NCBI RefSeq assembly: GCF_023277925.1
Contig: NZ_CP063832.1
Coordinates: forward strand, 3,240,001-3,304,000
DNA length: 64,000 nt
Direction: 5' to 3'
Origin: Pseudomonas entomophila
Lineage (GTDB): Bacteria > Pseudomonadota > Gammaproteobacteria > Pseudomonadales > Pseudomonadaceae
Positions within the stretch are counted from its first letter, which is position 1; each line of letters begins with the position of its first letter. Under the pieces are notes generated by a model. It saw nothing but the letters and a program-made list of their open reading frames with translations. It ran no database searches and was not told where the DNA came from. Positions 21,968-35,016 of this stretch are shown here, piece after piece. The position numbers and the translations under genes are program-made.

Positions 21968-22001
21968 TGCGCAGCAGCCTCAAAATCGTCAGGAGTACCA
22001 T

Positions 22002-23378
<1,377 letters not shown>

Positions 23379-23404
23379 CCCGAACAATAAACGAGGAGTC
23401 ACCG

Positions 23405-24526
23405 ATGTCCGAAACACTGCACAAGACCCCACTGCACGCCCTGCACCTGGACCTGGGCGCGCGCATGGTGCCGTTCGCCGGCTACGACATGCCCGTGCAG
23501 TACCCCTTGGGCGTGCTCAAGGAGCACCTGCACAGCCGCGAGCAGGCCGGCCTGTTCGATGTCTCGCACATGGGCCAGATCATCCTGCGCGGCAGCGACG
23601 CCGCCCGCGCCCTCGAGACGCTGGTACCGGTCGATATCGTCGACCTGCCGATGGGCATGCAGCGCTATGCCATGTTCACCAACGACAAGGGCGGCATCCT
23701 CGACGACCTGATGGTCGCCAACCTGGGTGACGATACCCTGTTCCTGGTGGTCAACGCCGCCTGCAAGAACCAGGACCTGGCGCACCTGCGCAAGCATATC
23801 GGTGATCGCTGCGAGATCCAGCCGCTGTTCGAAGAACGCGCCCTGCTGGCCCTGCAAGGCCCGGCGGCGGTCAAGGTGCTGGAGCGCCTGGCGCCGGACG
23901 TAGCTGGCATGACCTTCATGCAGTTCCGCCCGGTCAGCCTGCTGGGCAACGACTGCTTCGTCAGCCGCTCGGGCTACACCGGCGAGGACGGCTACGAGAT
24001 CTCGGTGCCGGCCGCCGCCGCTGACGCCCTGGCCCGTCGCCTGCTGGCCGAGCCGGAAGTCCAGCCGATCGGCCTGGGCGCCCGCGACTCGCTGCGCCTG
24101 GAGGCCGGATTGTGCCTGTACGGCCACGACATGGACACCACCACTACCCCGATCGAAGCCAGCCTGTTGTGGGCCATCTCCAAGGTTCGCCGCGCCGATG
24201 GCACGCGCGCTGGCGGCTTCCCTGGCGCCGACACCGTGTTCGCCCAGCAACAGGCTGGCGTGGCACGCAAGCGGGTCGGCCTGCTGCCCCAGGAACGCAC
24301 CCCTGTGCGTGAGGGCGCGCAGATCGTCGACCAGGCGGGCAAGGTGGTCGGCGAAGTGTGCAGCGGCGGCTTCGGTCCGACGCTCGGTGCCCCGGTGGCC
24401 ATGGGTTATGTCGATAGCGAACATGCCGCACTGGATACCGAGCTGTTTGCCTTGGTCCGTGGCAAGCAAGTAGCCCTGAAAGTCAGCAAAATGCCTTTCG
24501 TGGCACAGCGTTACTACCGTGGCTGA
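23405..24526 (+). CDS. gcvT: aminomethyltransferase, T protein of glycine cleavage
   Basis: GcvT moves the methylene group from the lipoyl arm of GcvH to tetrahydrofolate and releases ammonia. The 373-residue protein shows [30 protein letters not shown], the ALQGP motif, [14 protein letters not shown] and the C-terminal [19 protein letters not shown]. Start at 23405 has GAGGAG. It closes the operon and is followed by an inverted repeat that may end transcription. The L protein is shared with other complexes and is not in this window. Confidence 0.96.
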   Translation: MSETLHKTPLHALHLDLGARMVPFAGYDMPVQYPLGVLKEHLHSREQAGLFDVSHMGQIILRGSDAARALETLVPVDIVDLPMGMQRYAMFTNDKGGILDDLMVANLGDDTLFLVVNAACKNQDLAHLRKHIGDRCEIQPLFEERALLALQGPAAVKVLERLAPDVAGMTFMQFRPVSLLGNDCFVSRSGYTGEDGYEISVPAAAADALARRLLAEPEVQPIGLGARDSLRLEAGLCLYGHDMDTTTTPIEASLLWAISKVRRADGTRAGGFPGADTVFAQQQAGVARKRVGLLPQERTPVREGAQIVDQAGKVVGEVCSGGFGPTLGAPVAMGYVDSEHAALDTELFALVRGKQVALKVSKMPFVAQRYYRG

Positions 24527-24535
24527 ATGAGTGTT

Positions 24536-24574
24536 TTGGACAGGTCCGACATATTCGTTTTCGAACCTGTCCAA
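24536..24574 (+). terminator. possible terminator or regulatory hairpin after gcvT
   Basis: TTGGACAGGT at 24536-24545 is exactly mirrored by ACCTGTCCAA at 24565-24574 with a 19-base AT-rich loop. No T-run follows, so it would be a weak intrinsic terminator at best. Confidence 0.4.
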
Positions 24575-24874
24575 TAACTTCTGAACATAGCGCCAGGCCA
24601 GGCGCCACGCCGTTTCCGACAAATCGTTCGGTTATCGGGAAAAGCCTGATTTTCACCCGCCGGAAGGGCTTGTTTTTCGCTCAGGAGTTGGCGTAGAGTC
24701 ACTGCACTGTGTTTGCATGGGTCGCAACAGTTCGTGACCTGGGCCAGTAGCCGCAATCCGCTACAACCCGTTCGACGTCTCTTACTTTCCTGCAACCCAG
24801 CCCAGTAATCTTTCACTTACAAAAAGCGTGAAAGAAACTGTCATCAAAATTCAAGTTTCATAGGAAATAAGACA
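24575..24874 (+). promoter_or_regulatory. upstream region and leader of the cold-shock gene
   Basis: These 300 bases hold no gene that I can support. A promoter for the cold-shock gene must lie here. Near the end, CTTTCAC at 24810-24816 pairs with GTGAAAG at 24828-24834; this hairpin lies about 40 bases before the start codon, in what is probably the 5' untranslated leader. A temperature-dependent role is plausible because csp leaders often act that way, but it is not shown by the sequence alone. Confidence 0.45.
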
Positions 24875-25084
24875 ATGGCTGAGCGTCAGAACGGTACCGT
24901 CAAGTGGTTCAATGACGAGAAAGGTTACGGCTTCATCACCCCAGAGAGCGGTCCGGATCTGTTCGTCCACTTCCGCGCTATCCAAGGCAACGGCTTCAAG
25001 AGCCTGAAAGAAGGCCAGAAAGTGACCTTCGTTGCTGTGCAAGGCCAGAAGGGCATGCAAGCCGACGAAGTCATTCCTCAGTGA
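24875..25084 (+). CDS. cspA: cold-shock protein CspA family
   Basis: This 69-residue OB-fold protein binds single-stranded RNA and DNA and melts mRNA structure in the cold. RNP1 (KGYGFITP) and RNP2 (LFVHF) are intact; the central FRAIQ replaces the common FSAIQ. AGGAAA precedes the start. An intrinsic terminator follows directly, so it is a single-gene unit. The family has several copies in Pseudomonas, so the exact symbol is uncertain. Confidence 0.95.
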   Translation: MAERQNGTVKWFNDEKGYGFITPESGPDLFVHFRAIQGNGFKSLKEGQKVTFVAVQGQKGMQADEVIPQ

Positions 25085-25096
25085 TCTGACTTCCAC

Positions 25097-25132
25097 AAAA
25101 AAGCCCCTGTGTTGACCCACAGGGGCTTTTTT
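25097..25132 (+). terminator. intrinsic terminator of the cold-shock gene
   Basis: AAGCCCCTGTG and CACAGGGGCTT form an 11-base stem with a seven-base loop, followed by TTTT. Confidence 0.93.
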
Positions 25133-25181
25133 GTGCGCGCATTTCCATAGAATGGGCCTTTGCCATCTGGAGCCGTCCTGC

Positions 25182-25670
25182 ATGTCCAAGCCTCTGCTCA
25201 ACCCTCAGGGTGACTTCCCACCGGTCGGCCTGGGCCGGCGCCTGGCCGCGATGTTCTACGACTTCCTGCTGTGCACCGCCCTGCTGATCGTCACTGCCGG
25301 TCTCTACAAAATGATCCAGATGGCGATCATCGGCGAGGCGCGCATGCGCGAGCTGACCGAGGCCGGCGCGCTGGATGGCGACCCGTTGCTGTCGACGATC
25401 CTGCTGTTTGCCCTGTTCGGCTTCTTCGCCAAGTTCTGGACTCACGGCGGCCAGACCCTGGGCATGCAGGTGTGGGGCATGCGCGTGCAGAACGCCGACG
25501 GCAGCGCCATCAGCCTGTGGCAGGCGCTGCTGCGTTTCGTGGTGTCGATCGCCTCCTGGCTGTGCCTGGGGCTGGGGTTCTTCTGGTCGCTGATCGACAA
25601 GCGCCAGCGCAGCTGGCACGACATCTACTCCGAAACACAACTGGTGCGCCTGCCCAAGCGCAAGAAGTAG
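25182..25670 (+). CDS. RDD-family inner-membrane protein
   Basis: This 162-residue protein belongs to the RDD family of small membrane proteins of unclear function; some members affect ion or compatible-solute transport. GLGRRLAAMFYDFLLC carries the family's R-x(n)-D pattern in helix 1, with three membrane segments (about 22-44, 66-84 and 120-144) and the closing WHDIYSETQLVRLPK. Start at 25182 is chosen because the longer frame would run over the cold-shock terminator region. It is convergent with lptG. Confidence 0.88.
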   Translation: MSKPLLNPQGDFPPVGLGRRLAAMFYDFLLCTALLIVTAGLYKMIQMAIIGEARMRELTEAGALDGDPLLSTILLFALFGFFAKFWTHGGQTLGMQVWGMRVQNADGSAISLWQALLRFVVSIASWLCLGLGFFWSLIDKRQRSWHDIYSETQLVRLPKRKK

Positions 25671-25683
25671 CCACCGCCCCCCC

Positions 25684-25749
25684 CTGTAGGAGCCAGCCTT
25701 GCTGGCGAACCCTGGCCACCCCGGTTCGCCAGCAAGGCTGGCTCCTACA
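25684..25749. repeat. REP doublet
   Basis: CTGTAGGAGCCAGCCTTGCT and its inverted copy ending GGCTGGCTCCTACAA, between the convergent RDD and lptG genes. Confidence 0.9.
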
Positions 25750-25766
25750 ACGAAACCCTCACGCAC

Positions 25767-25797
25767 AAAAAAGCCGACCCTAGGGTCGGCTTCTTGT
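25767..25797. terminator. bidirectional intrinsic terminator
   Basis: AAGCCGACCC and GGGTCGGCTT form a ten-base stem with a two-base tip, with an A-run on the left and T-rich bases on the right, so it can serve both convergent genes (RDD and lptG). Confidence 0.9.
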
Positions 25798-25805
25798 TTG
25801 GCGGA

Positions 25806-26867
25806 TCAACCCGCCCGGCGCATCAACCACAAACCGGCCAGCGCACAGATGCCCGCCGGTATCACCACCGCCAGCAACGGCGGGAAGCCGAACACCTGGC
25901 TCGATGGCCCCAGCAGATCACCCGCGATGCGGAACACGAAGCCCACCAGCACGCCGGTGAACACCCGCTGGCCGAGGGTCACCGAACGCAGCGGCCCGAA
26001 GATGAAGGAGATCGCCATCAGCACCAACGCCGCGGTCACCGCCGGCTGCAGAACCTTGGTCCAGAACGCCAGCCAGTAACGGGAGTTGTTCAGGCCCTGG
26101 TCGGACAGGTAGTGGATGTAGTCCCACAGCCCGGTGATCGACAGCGATTCCGGTGCCAGCACCACGGTATTGAGCAATTCCGGGGTCACCGACACGTCCC
26201 AGACTTCTTCAGGCGCATTGATCACTTCGGTGTGGTCGCCACGGAAGTAAGTGGTGGCCACATCGTTCAGCACCCACTTGCCGTCCTGGTACTGCGCCCG
26301 ACGAGCGAAGCTCGAAGTCTGGATCTTGCGCTGCTCGTCGAAGCGATAGCGGGTCACACCCAACAGCAGGCCGTTGGGCTGCACCGAGTTGATGTGCACG
26401 AACTCCTCACCCTGGCGGTGCCACATGCCGCGCTTGGAGCTCTGCGCCTCGCCGCCGCCCTGGGCCAGCGAACGGTCGGCCTGGGCCTTGTTCTCGGTCA
26501 CCGGGGCGACGTACTCGCCAATCAGCACGCCGACCAGCATCAGCACCAGCATCGGTTTCATCACCGCCCAGACGATGCGGCCGATCGAAACGCCGGCGGC
26601 GCGCATGATGGTCAGCTCGCTGCTGCTGGCCAGGCTGCCCAGGCCGATCAGGCAGCCGATCAACGCGGCCATGGGCAGCATGTCGTAGAGCCGGCGCGGC
26701 GCGGTCAGCAGCACGTAGCTGCCGGCGTCCATCACCGTGTAGGTGTCGCTCAGGTCGCTCATCTCGTCGATGAAGGCGAACAACGAGGCAAGGCCCAGGA
26801 TGATGCCCAGCACGGCGAGGATGGCCAGCAGCACGCTCTGGCCGATGTAACGGTCCAGTTTAACCAC
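25806..26867 (-). CDS. lptG: LPS export permease LptG
   Basis: LptG and LptF form the inner-membrane half of the LptB2FG transporter that extracts LPS for passage to the outer membrane. The 353-residue protein begins VKLDRYIGQSVLLAILAVLGIILGL with a GTG start at 26867, chosen because GGAGG lies eight bases upstream and family members begin here; an earlier GTG at 26882 would add five residues. Six membrane helices flank a periplasmic beta-jellyroll domain (about 120-260). It overlaps the lptF stop by eight bases, so the two are translationally coupled. Confidence 0.94.
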   Translation of the reverse strand: MVKLDRYIGQSVLLAILAVLGIILGLASLFAFIDEMSDLSDTYTVMDAGSYVLLTAPRRLYDMLPMAALIGCLIGLGSLASSSELTIMRAAGVSIGRIVWAVMKPMLVLMLVGVLIGEYVAPVTENKAQADRSLAQGGGEAQSSKRGMWHRQGEEFVHINSVQPNGLLLGVTRYRFDEQRKIQTSSFARRAQYQDGKWVLNDVATTYFRGDHTEVINAPEEVWDVSVTPELLNTVVLAPESLSITGLWDYIHYLSDQGLNNSRYWLAFWTKVLQPAVTAALVLMAISFIFGPLRSVTLGQRVFTGVLVGFVFRIAGDLLGPSSQVFGFPPLLAVVIPAGICALAGLWLMRRAG

Positions 26868-27975
26868 GGGCCACCTCCGCACGGCGAGCGGCGCGTTTCA
26901 GGCGCAGCGGCTCCCAGTACATCAGGGCCAGGCCGATGAGCAGGAACAGGCCATGGACCCACCAGATACCCAGCGAGATAGGCAGTTTGCCCTTCTCCAG
27001 GGCGCCACGCACGGAAATCAGCATCGTCAGATAGGCCATGTACAGGAGAATCGCCGGCAGCAACTTGAGGAAGCGGCCCTGGCGTGGGTTGACGCGGGAC
27101 AGCGGCACCGCCAGCAGCGTCACGACGAACACCAGCAGTGGCAGCGACAGGCGCCACTGCAGCTCGGCGCGTTCACGCACGCCTGGGTTGCCGAACAGGT
27201 CGGAGGTCGGGATCGCCTCGCGCTCGGTCACCTCTTCGGCGACCTCCGGCTTGGGCAGCAGCACGCCGTAGGTGTCGTACTTGATCGCCCGGTAGTCGGC
27301 CTGGCCCGGGTTGCCGTCATAGCGGTAGCCGTTCTGCAGCACCAGGTAGCGGTTGCCGTCGGCTTGCACTTCCTGGTGACCCTTCTCAGCAACCAGCACC
27401 GACGGCGCACGGTCCTTCGTCTTGTCCTGGTTGAAGCGTTTCTCGGAGATGAACACCCCGGCCAGGTTGATGCGATCGTCGGACAGCTGCTCGGTGTAGG
27501 TGACCCGCGAGCCGTCACGCAGGGTCTGGAAGCGGCCCGGCACCAGGGTGTCGAACTCGGTGAGCGCATCCTGCTGGGCGATGATCTTCTGCACCTGGGC
27601 CACGCCCAGGGGCGCCAGGCTCAGGCTCAGCCAGGCCACCAGCAGGGCGACCAGCGCCGCCGGCGCCAGGGTCATCGCCAGCAGGCGCTGCTGGCTCATG
27701 CCGGTGGCCGACAGCACGGTCATCTCGCTTTCGAGATAAAGCCGACCATAGGCGAGCAGGATGCCGAGGAACAGCCCCAAGGGCAGGATCAACTGCAGGA
27801 AGCCCGGCAGGCGGAAGCCCATGATCATGAACAGCACGCCCGGGTCGAGCACGCCCTGGGCCGCCTGGGCCAGGTATTTGATGAAGCGCCCGCTCATGAT
27901 GATCACCAGCAGCACAGCGCTGACGGCGCTCAAGGTCACCAGGACCTCGCGGGACAGATAACGAAAGACGATCAA
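26860..27975 (-). CDS. lptF: LPS export permease LptF
   Basis: LptF pairs with LptG in the LPS transporter. The family N terminus IVFRYLSREVLVTLSAVSAVLLVIIMSGRFIKYL sets the start: a TTG at 27975, seven bases after AGGAG; this gives 371 residues, the normal length. The frame stays open far upstream but that sequence is not family-like. The periplasmic jellyroll spans about 130-250, and membrane helices lie at both ends. The gene is divergent from pepA, as is usual in gammaproteobacteria. Confidence 0.93.
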   Translation of the reverse strand: MIVFRYLSREVLVTLSAVSAVLLVIIMSGRFIKYLAQAAQGVLDPGVLFMIMGFRLPGFLQLILPLGLFLGILLAYGRLYLESEMTVLSATGMSQQRLLAMTLAPAALVALLVAWLSLSLAPLGVAQVQKIIAQQDALTEFDTLVPGRFQTLRDGSRVTYTEQLSDDRINLAGVFISEKRFNQDKTKDRAPSVLVAEKGHQEVQADGNRYLVLQNGYRYDGNPGQADYRAIKYDTYGVLLPKPEVAEEVTEREAIPTSDLFGNPGVRERAELQWRLSLPLLVFVVTLLAVPLSRVNPRQGRFLKLLPAILLYMAYLTMLISVRGALEKGKLPISLGIWWVHGLFLLIGLALMYWEPLRLKRAARRAEVARG

Positions 27976-28123
27976 ACCAGACACTCCTGGGTTGTCAGGG
28001 GCGGAAAGCCAAACGAACGATTCGGACAGCCAAGACCCATGCTGGTTCGCCAGGGGCGAACCTCCATGTAAAGTGCGCGCATTATCCTGTGATTGACGGC
28101 GCCTGTCACTTGGCCGCGCATGA

Positions 28124-29758
<1,635 letters not shown>

Positions 29759-29806
29759 TGCCCCACGCCGGTGGCGCCCAGGCGTCACCGGCCGGCAGAG
29801 CAAACC

Positions 29807-30235
29807 ATGAGCCAAGTCGATTTCTACATCCTGCCCACCGACTCGCTGTCGGCGCGTCTGGATTTCGCCTGCAGACTCTGCGAGAAGGCCTGGCGCCTGG
29901 GGCACCGGGTCTACCTGCACTGCCAGGACGAAGCCCAGCGCCTCGACCTGGACGAACGCCTGTGGCGGTTCAAGGGCGAAGCCTTCGTCCCCCACGACCA
30001 CGCCGAGGCGCACAAGGATGCCAGCGTAGCCCTTGGGCTCGGCAACGATGCCGGTGAGCACCGCGACCTGCTGATCAACCTCGGCGGCGACGTCCCTGGG
30101 TTCGTCGGCCAGTTCGAACGGGTCGCCGAGATCGTCGTCGAGGAACCGGCCATCCGCCTGGCTGCACGCGAGCGATTCCGTTTCTACCGCGAACAGGGCT
30201 ATGCTCTGCAAGATCACCGCTTACAGCGACTCTGA
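29807..30235 (+). CDS. holC: DNA polymerase III chi subunit
   Basis: Chi links the clamp loader to single-strand binding protein. The 142-residue protein has the family features VDFYILPTDSLSARLDFACRLCEKAWRLGHRVYLHC, WRFKGEAFVPH and LLINLGGDVPGFVGQFERVAEIV. It lies 48 bases after pepA and five bases before the next gene, consistent with one operon. Confidence 0.93.
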   Translation: MSQVDFYILPTDSLSARLDFACRLCEKAWRLGHRVYLHCQDEAQRLDLDERLWRFKGEAFVPHDHAEAHKDASVALGLGNDAGEHRDLLINLGGDVPGFVGQFERVAEIVVEEPAIRLAARERFRFYREQGYALQDHRLQRL

Positions 30236-30240
30236 CGACG

Positions 30241-30612
30241 ATGGATAAGCAGAAGAACCCCCTGACCCATTCCGCCCACCTGCTCGACGATCTCGAATCG
30301 ATCCGTGAGCTGCTGGGTGACGCCAACCTGCAACCACCGCTATTGACCGAAACGGTGGAGCAGATCCCCCTGTTACTCGATGTCCCTGCCGCCACCGTCG
30401 CACCGGCCGTCGCGACTGCCCCCACTGCAGCGCCCGAGGCAGAAGCCCAAGCCCGCCGCCAGGACACCCTGCTGCACCTGGACGCCGAACTGCGAGCCGC
30501 CGCGCAATTGATCATGCAGGACGTGATCAACGACTTCACCCCGCACATCGAGACCGAGATCAAGCGCCGCCTCGATGCGCGGCTGGAGCGCTTGCTCAAG
30601 CGTTCCGAGTGA
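30241..30612 (+). CDS. conserved hypothetical protein between holC and valS
   Basis: I do not recognise a named domain. The 123-residue protein has a polar N-terminal part (DDLESIRELLGD), an Ala/Pro-rich linker at about 45-70 (TVAPAVATAPTAAPEAEAQA) and a helical C terminus (LRAAAQLIMQDVINDFTPHIETEIKRRLDARLERLLK) that looks amphipathic and could form a coiled coil. It is five bases downstream of holC. No signal peptide or membrane span is seen. Such genes recur at this place in Pseudomonas and are sometimes labelled as chi-related from position alone. Confidence 0.8.
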   Translation: MDKQKNPLTHSAHLLDDLESIRELLGDANLQPPLLTETVEQIPLLLDVPAATVAPAVATAPTAAPEAEAQARRQDTLLHLDAELRAAAQLIMQDVINDFTPHIETEIKRRLDARLERLLKRSE

Positions 30613-30616
30613 TCCC

Positions 30617-30676
30617 GTTCGCCAGCAAGGCTGGCTCCTGCACACGATCCCCCGTAGGGGCCAGCCTTGCTGGCGC
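30617..30676. repeat. REP doublet before valS
   Basis: GTTCGCCAGCAAGGCTGGCT and GGGGCCAGCCTTGCTGGCGC face each other; the outer arms are reversed compared with most other copies in this window. Confidence 0.88.
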
Positions 30677-30768
30677 AATCGCTCATACCCCTCGCCTGTC
30701 GCCTGCGGCCTCTACGTTGGTTATACTTCCCGGCTTTCCCGAATTAATGCCTAAGGGTCCCGCCGCGC

Positions 30769-33615
30769 ATGGATAAGACCTACCAGCCGCACGCCATCGA
30801 AACTTCCTGGTACAACACCTGGGAGTCCGAGAACTATTTCGCCCCACAAGGTGCTGGCGACTCGTACACCATCATGATCCCGCCGCCGAACGTGACCGGC
30901 AGCCTGCACATGGGTCACGGTTTCAACAACGCGATCATGGACGCGCTGATCCGCTTCCGCCGCATGCAGGGTCGCGACACCCTGTGGCAGCCGGGCACCG
31001 ACCACGCCGGCATCGCCACCCAGATGCTGGTGGAGCGCCAGCTTGAGGCGAAAGGCCAGAACCGTCATGACCTGGGCCGCGACAAGTTCCTGGAAAAGGT
31101 CTGGGAATGGAAGGATCAGTCCGGCGGCAACATCAGCCGCCAGATCCGCCGCCTGGGCTCGTCGGTGGACTGGAGCCGCGAGCGCTTTACCATGGACGAC
31201 GGTCTGTCCGAAGCGGTCAAGGAAGCCTTCGTGCGCCTGCACGAGGATGGCCTGATCTACCGCGGCAAGCGCCTGGTCAACTGGGACACCAAGCTGCACA
31301 CAGCGATTTCCGACCTCGAAGTGGAGAACCACGACGAGAAGGGCCACCTGTGGAACCTGCGCTACCCGCTGGCCGACGGCGCCAAGACCGCTGAAGGCAA
31401 GGACCACCTGGTGGTCGCCACCACCCGTCCGGAAACCCTGCTGGGCGACGTCGCCGTCGCGGTCAACCCAACCGACGAACGCTACCAGGCACTGATCGGC
31501 AAGTTCGTCGAACTGCCGCTGGTCGGCCGTCGCATCCCGATCGTCGCCGACGACTACTGCGACCCCGAGTTCGGCACCGGCTGCGTGAAGATCACCCCGG
31601 CCCACGATTTCAACGACTATGAAGTCGGCAAGCGCCACAACCTGCCGCTGCTCAATATCTTCGACAAGAACGCCACCGTGCTGGCCGCCGTGCAGGCGTT
31701 CAACCTCGACGGTAGTGTCAACGAAGGTATCGACACTTCGCTGCCGGCCCAGTACGCCGGCCTCGACCGCTTCGTCGCGCGCAAGCAGATGGTCGCGGAC
31801 CTGGACGCCCAGGGCCTGCTGGTCGGCATCGACGACCACGCCCTGAAAGTCCCGAAAGGCGACCGCTCCGGCACCGTCATCGAGCCGTGGCTGACCGATC
31901 AGTGGTACGTCTCCACCAAGCCGCTGGCCGAACCTGCCATCGCTGCCGTGGAAGACGGCCGCATCCAGTTCGTACCGAAACAGTACGAGAACATGTACTT
32001 CTCCTGGATGCGTGACATCCAGGACTGGTGCATCAGCCGCCAGCTGTGGTGGGGCCACCGCATCCCGGCCTGGTACGACGAGGCCGGCCAGGTCTATGTC
32101 GGCCGCGACGAAGCTGAAGTGCGTACAAAGCACCAGCTGGGCGCCGAGGTGAAACTGCGCCAGGACGACGACGTGCTCGACACCTGGTTCAGCTCGGGCC
32201 TGTGGACCTTCTCCACCCTCGGCTGGCCGGAACAGACCGAGTTCCTGAAGAAGTTCCACTCCACCGACGTGCTGGTCACCGGCTTTGACATCATCTTCTT
32301 CTGGGTCGCCCGGATGATCATGCTGACGATGCACTTGATCAAGAACGAGGACGGCACCCCGCAGGTACCGTTCAAGACCGTCTACGTGCACGGCCTGGTG
32401 CGCGACGGCCAGGGCCAGAAGATGTCCAAGTCGAAGGGCAACGTTCTCGACCCGCTGGACATCGTCGACGGCATCACCCTCGACGCCCTGCTGGAAAAAC
32501 GCACCAGCGGCATGATGCAACCGAAGCTGGCCGAAAAAATCGCCAAGCAAACCAAGGCCGAGTTCCCGGAAGGCATCGCCAGCTACGGCACCGACGCCCT
32601 GCGCTTCACCTTCTGCTCGCTGGCCTCCACTGGCCGCGACATCAAGTTCGACATGGGCCGCGTCGAAGGTTACCGCAACTTCTGCAACAAGATCTGGAAC
32701 GCCGCCCGCTACGTGCTGGACAAGGGCGAAGACTGCGGCCAGAACGGCGAAGCCTACGAGCTGTCGCTGGCCGACCGCTGGATCATCTCGCAGCTGCAGC
32801 GCACCGAAGCCGAAGTGACCCGCCAGCTCGAGCAGTTCCGCTTCGACCTGGCCAGCCAGGCGCTGTACGAGTTCATCTGGAACCAGTACTGCGACTGGTA
32901 CCTGGAACTGTCCAAGCCCGTGCTGTGGGACGAGAACGCCCCGGTCGAGCGCGCCCGTGGCACCCGCCGCACCCTGGCGCGCGTGCTGGAAGTCGCCCTG
33001 CGCCTGGCCCACCCGTTCATGCCGTTCATCACCGAAGAGATCTGGCAGCGCATCGCGCCGCTGGCCGGCATCGAAGGCAAGACCATCATGCTGCAGCCGT
33101 GGCCTGAAGCGAACGAGAGCCGCATCGACGCCGCCGCCGAAGGCGACATCGAGTGGCTCAAGGAGCTGATGGTCGGCCTGCGCAACATCCGCGCCGAAAT
33201 GAACATCGGCCCGGGCAAGCCGCTGCCGCTGTTCCTGAAGAACGCCAACGCCGACGACCAGCGTCGCCTGCAGGAGAACGAAGCGCTGCTGAAGAAACTG
33301 GCCAAGGTCGAGTCGTTCACCGTGCTCGGCGAGCAGGACGAAGCGCCGCTGTCGGCCACCGCCCTGGTGGGTGACCTGCAGGTGCTGGTACCGATGGCCG
33401 GCCTGATCGACAAAGACGCGGAACTGGCACGCCTGAGCAAGGAAATCCAGCGCTTGCAGGGCGAAGTCCAGCGCGTTGGTGGCAAGCTGTCCAACGCCGC
33501 CTTCGTCGACAAGGCTCCGCCTGCGGTGATCGAGAAAGAGCGCGCCAAGCTGGCCGAGTCGGAACAGGCCCTGGCCAACTTCACCGAGCAGCATGCGCGG
33601 ATCGCTGCGCTGTAA
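30769..33615 (+). CDS. valS: valyl-tRNA synthetase
   Basis: ValS charges tRNA-Val and edits mischarged threonine. The 948-residue class I enzyme shows HMGH at 47-50 (HIGH motif), an inserted editing domain at about 190-330, KMSKS at 551-555 and a C-terminal anticodon-binding domain followed by a coiled-coil ([24 protein letters not shown]) typical of ValS. Length is normal. Confidence 0.97.
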   Translation: MDKTYQPHAIETSWYNTWESENYFAPQGAGDSYTIMIPPPNVTGSLHMGHGFNNAIMDALIRFRRMQGRDTLWQPGTDHAGIATQMLVERQLEAKGQNRHDLGRDKFLEKVWEWKDQSGGNISRQIRRLGSSVDWSRERFTMDDGLSEAVKEAFVRLHEDGLIYRGKRLVNWDTKLHTAISDLEVENHDEKGHLWNLRYPLADGAKTAEGKDHLVVATTRPETLLGDVAVAVNPTDERYQALIGKFVELPLVGRRIPIVADDYCDPEFGTGCVKITPAHDFNDYEVGKRHNLPLLNIFDKNATVLAAVQAFNLDGSVNEGIDTSLPAQYAGLDRFVARKQMVADLDAQGLLVGIDDHALKVPKGDRSGTVIEPWLTDQWYVSTKPLAEPAIAAVEDGRIQFVPKQYENMYFSWMRDIQDWCISRQLWWGHRIPAWYDEAGQVYVGRDEAEVRTKHQLGAEVKLRQDDDVLDTWFSSGLWTFSTLGWPEQTEFLKKFHSTDVLVTGFDIIFFWVARMIMLTMHLIKNEDGTPQVPFKTVYVHGLVRDGQGQKMSKSKGNVLDPLDIVDGITLDALLEKRTSGMMQPKLAEKIAKQTKAEFPEGIASYGTDALRFTFCSLASTGRDIKFDMGRVEGYRNFCNKIWNAARYVLDKGEDCGQNGEAYELSLADRWIISQLQRTEAEVTRQLEQFRFDLASQALYEFIWNQYCDWYLELSKPVLWDENAPVERARGTRRTLARVLEVALRLAHPFMPFITEEIWQRIAPLAGIEGKTIMLQPWPEANESRIDAAAEGDIEWLKELMVGLRNIRAEMNIGPGKPLPLFLKNANADDQRRLQENEALLKKLAKVESFTVLGEQDEAPLSATALVGDLQVLVPMAGLIDKDAELARLSKEIQRLQGEVQRVGGKLSNAAFVDKAPPAVIEKERAKLAESEQALANFTEQHARIAAL

Positions 33616-33650
33616 TCACAAGTGAAGCCACAGCGGGCTGCTTTGCAGCC

Positions 33651-33716
33651 CATCGCCGGCAAGCCGGCTCCTGCATGGGCATAGCCCATCCTGTAGGAGC
33701 CGGCTTGCCGGCGATG
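33651..33716. repeat. REP doublet between valS and rlmF
   Basis: CATCGCCGGCAAGCCGGCTC and GGAGCCGGCTTGCCGGCGATG are exact inverted copies. Confidence 0.92.
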
Positions 33717-33733
33717 CTTTTCAGGACTCCACC

Positions 33734-34684
33734 ATGAATCAGAAACCCACCCTGCACCCACGCAACCGCCACCAAGGCCGCTACGACTTCCCCGCACTGA
33801 TCAAGGCGCATCCGGACCTGGCCCGCTTCACCATTACCAACCCCTACGGCAAACCCAGCATCGACTTCGCCAACCCCGAAGCCGTGCGCGTGTTCAACCG
33901 TGCCTTGCTCAAGGCCCAGTACGGCATCCAGCACTGGGACATCCCCGCCGACTACCTGTGCCCGCCAATCCCCGGCCGCGCCGACTACATCCATGTGCTG
34001 GCCGACCTGCTGGCCGAGGACAACGCCGGCGAGGTGCCTCGCGGCGCCCAAGTGCGGGCCCTGGACATCGGTGTCGGCGCCAACTGCATCTACCCCCTGC
34101 TGGGCTACAGCGACTACCGCTGGCGCTTCCTCGGCTCGGACATCGACACCACCGCCCTGGCCTCGGCCAAGGCCATCGTCCAGGCCAACAAGCTCGACAA
34201 GGCCATCGGCCTGCGCCACCAACCCCAGCACAAGCACATCCTCGGCGGCCTGCTGCAGGCGGACGAACGCTTCGAGGTGACCTTGTGCAACCCGCCCTTC
34301 CACGCCTCGCGCGAAGAAGCCACTCGCGGCAGCCAACGCAAGTGGAAGAACCTCGGCAAGCAGGACCCCAAGCGCAAGCTGCCCGTGCTGAATTTCGGCG
34401 GGCAGAACAATGAGCTGTGGTGCGAAGGTGGCGAAATCCGCTTCGTCAGCCAGTTGGTCGGCGAAAGCGCGCAGTACGCCGAACAAGTGCTGTGGTTCAC
34501 CAGCCTGGTATCGAAGGCCAGCAACCTGCCTGGCATCGAGGCAGCACTGAAGAAGGCCGGCGTGAAAGCCCTGCGCATCGTCGAGATGGGCCAAGGCCAG
34601 AAGCAGAGCCGGATGGTCGCCTGGAGCTTCCACGACGACGCAGGCCGCCAGGCATGGCACGCCCGGCGCAAATCACAGGCATGA
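33734..34684 (+). CDS. rlmF: 23S rRNA (adenine1618-N6)-methyltransferase RlmF
   Basis: RlmF methylates A1618 of 23S rRNA. The 316-residue protein begins with [17 protein letters not shown], the family signature, has the SAM-binding [16 protein letters not shown] near residue 112 and the N6-adenine catalytic NPPFHAS near 193. An intrinsic terminator follows. Start at 33734 is the only one outside the REP. Confidence 0.94.
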   Translation: MNQKPTLHPRNRHQGRYDFPALIKAHPDLARFTITNPYGKPSIDFANPEAVRVFNRALLKAQYGIQHWDIPADYLCPPIPGRADYIHVLADLLAEDNAGEVPRGAQVRALDIGVGANCIYPLLGYSDYRWRFLGSDIDTTALASAKAIVQANKLDKAIGLRHQPQHKHILGGLLQADERFEVTLCNPPFHASREEATRGSQRKWKNLGKQDPKRKLPVLNFGGQNNELWCEGGEIRFVSQLVGESAQYAEQVLWFTSLVSKASNLPGIEAALKKAGVKALRIVEMGQGQKQSRMVAWSFHDDAGRQAWHARRKSQA

Positions 34685-34687
34685 AAA

Positions 34688-34718
34688 AACCGCGCCCGGG
34701 CAAGCCGGGCGCGGTTTC
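34688..34718. terminator. intrinsic terminator between rlmF and hupN
   Basis: AACCGCGCCCGG and CCGGGCGCGGTT form a 12-base stem with a five-base loop; A and T runs flank it, so it can act in both directions for the convergent genes. Confidence 0.92.
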
Positions 34719-34734
34719 GTCAACGCATCAACAA

Positions 34735-35016
34735 TTACTTGTTGATCGAGTCGGTCAGCACTTTGGCTGGAACGAACTTGACGACTTTCTTGGCAGCGAT
34801 TTCGATGGCGGCGCCAGTCGAAGGGTTGCGGCCGGTACGGGCAGGACGCTCGGTGACTTTCAGCTTGCCGATGCCTGGCAGGGTGATTTCAGCGCCGTTT
34901 TCCAGTTGGTCGGCGACGATCTGGCCCAGTTGCTCCAGGGCAGCGCGCGCGGTGGTTTTCGGCGCGTCGATGGATTCAGCGATATCGGCAATCAGTTGGT
35001 CTTTGGTCAGTGCCAT
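34735..35016 (-). CDS. hupN: HU-family DNA-binding protein
   Basis: HU proteins bend and wrap DNA as dimers. The 93-residue protein has the standard fold: MALTKDQLIADIAESIDAPKTTARAALEQLG, then LPGIGKLKVTERPARTGRNPSTG, where the RxGRNPxTG arm contacts the minor groove. The Pseudomonas paralogue at this position is called HupN. It is transcribed toward rlmF and shares a terminator with it. Confidence 0.93.
   Translation of the reverse strand: MALTKDQLIADIAESIDAPKTTARAALEQLGQIVADQLENGAEITLPGIGKLKVTERPARTGRNPSTGAAIEIAAKKVVKFVPAKVLTDSINK

Noticed and set aside
30751..33594. Very long open frame antisense to valS (similar cases opposite or across arcD, gcvP, groEL, secA and pepA)
   Set aside because: High third-position GC leaves the opposite strand free of stops. 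The translations are rich in His, Gln and Gly with no family features, and the sense genes are certain.
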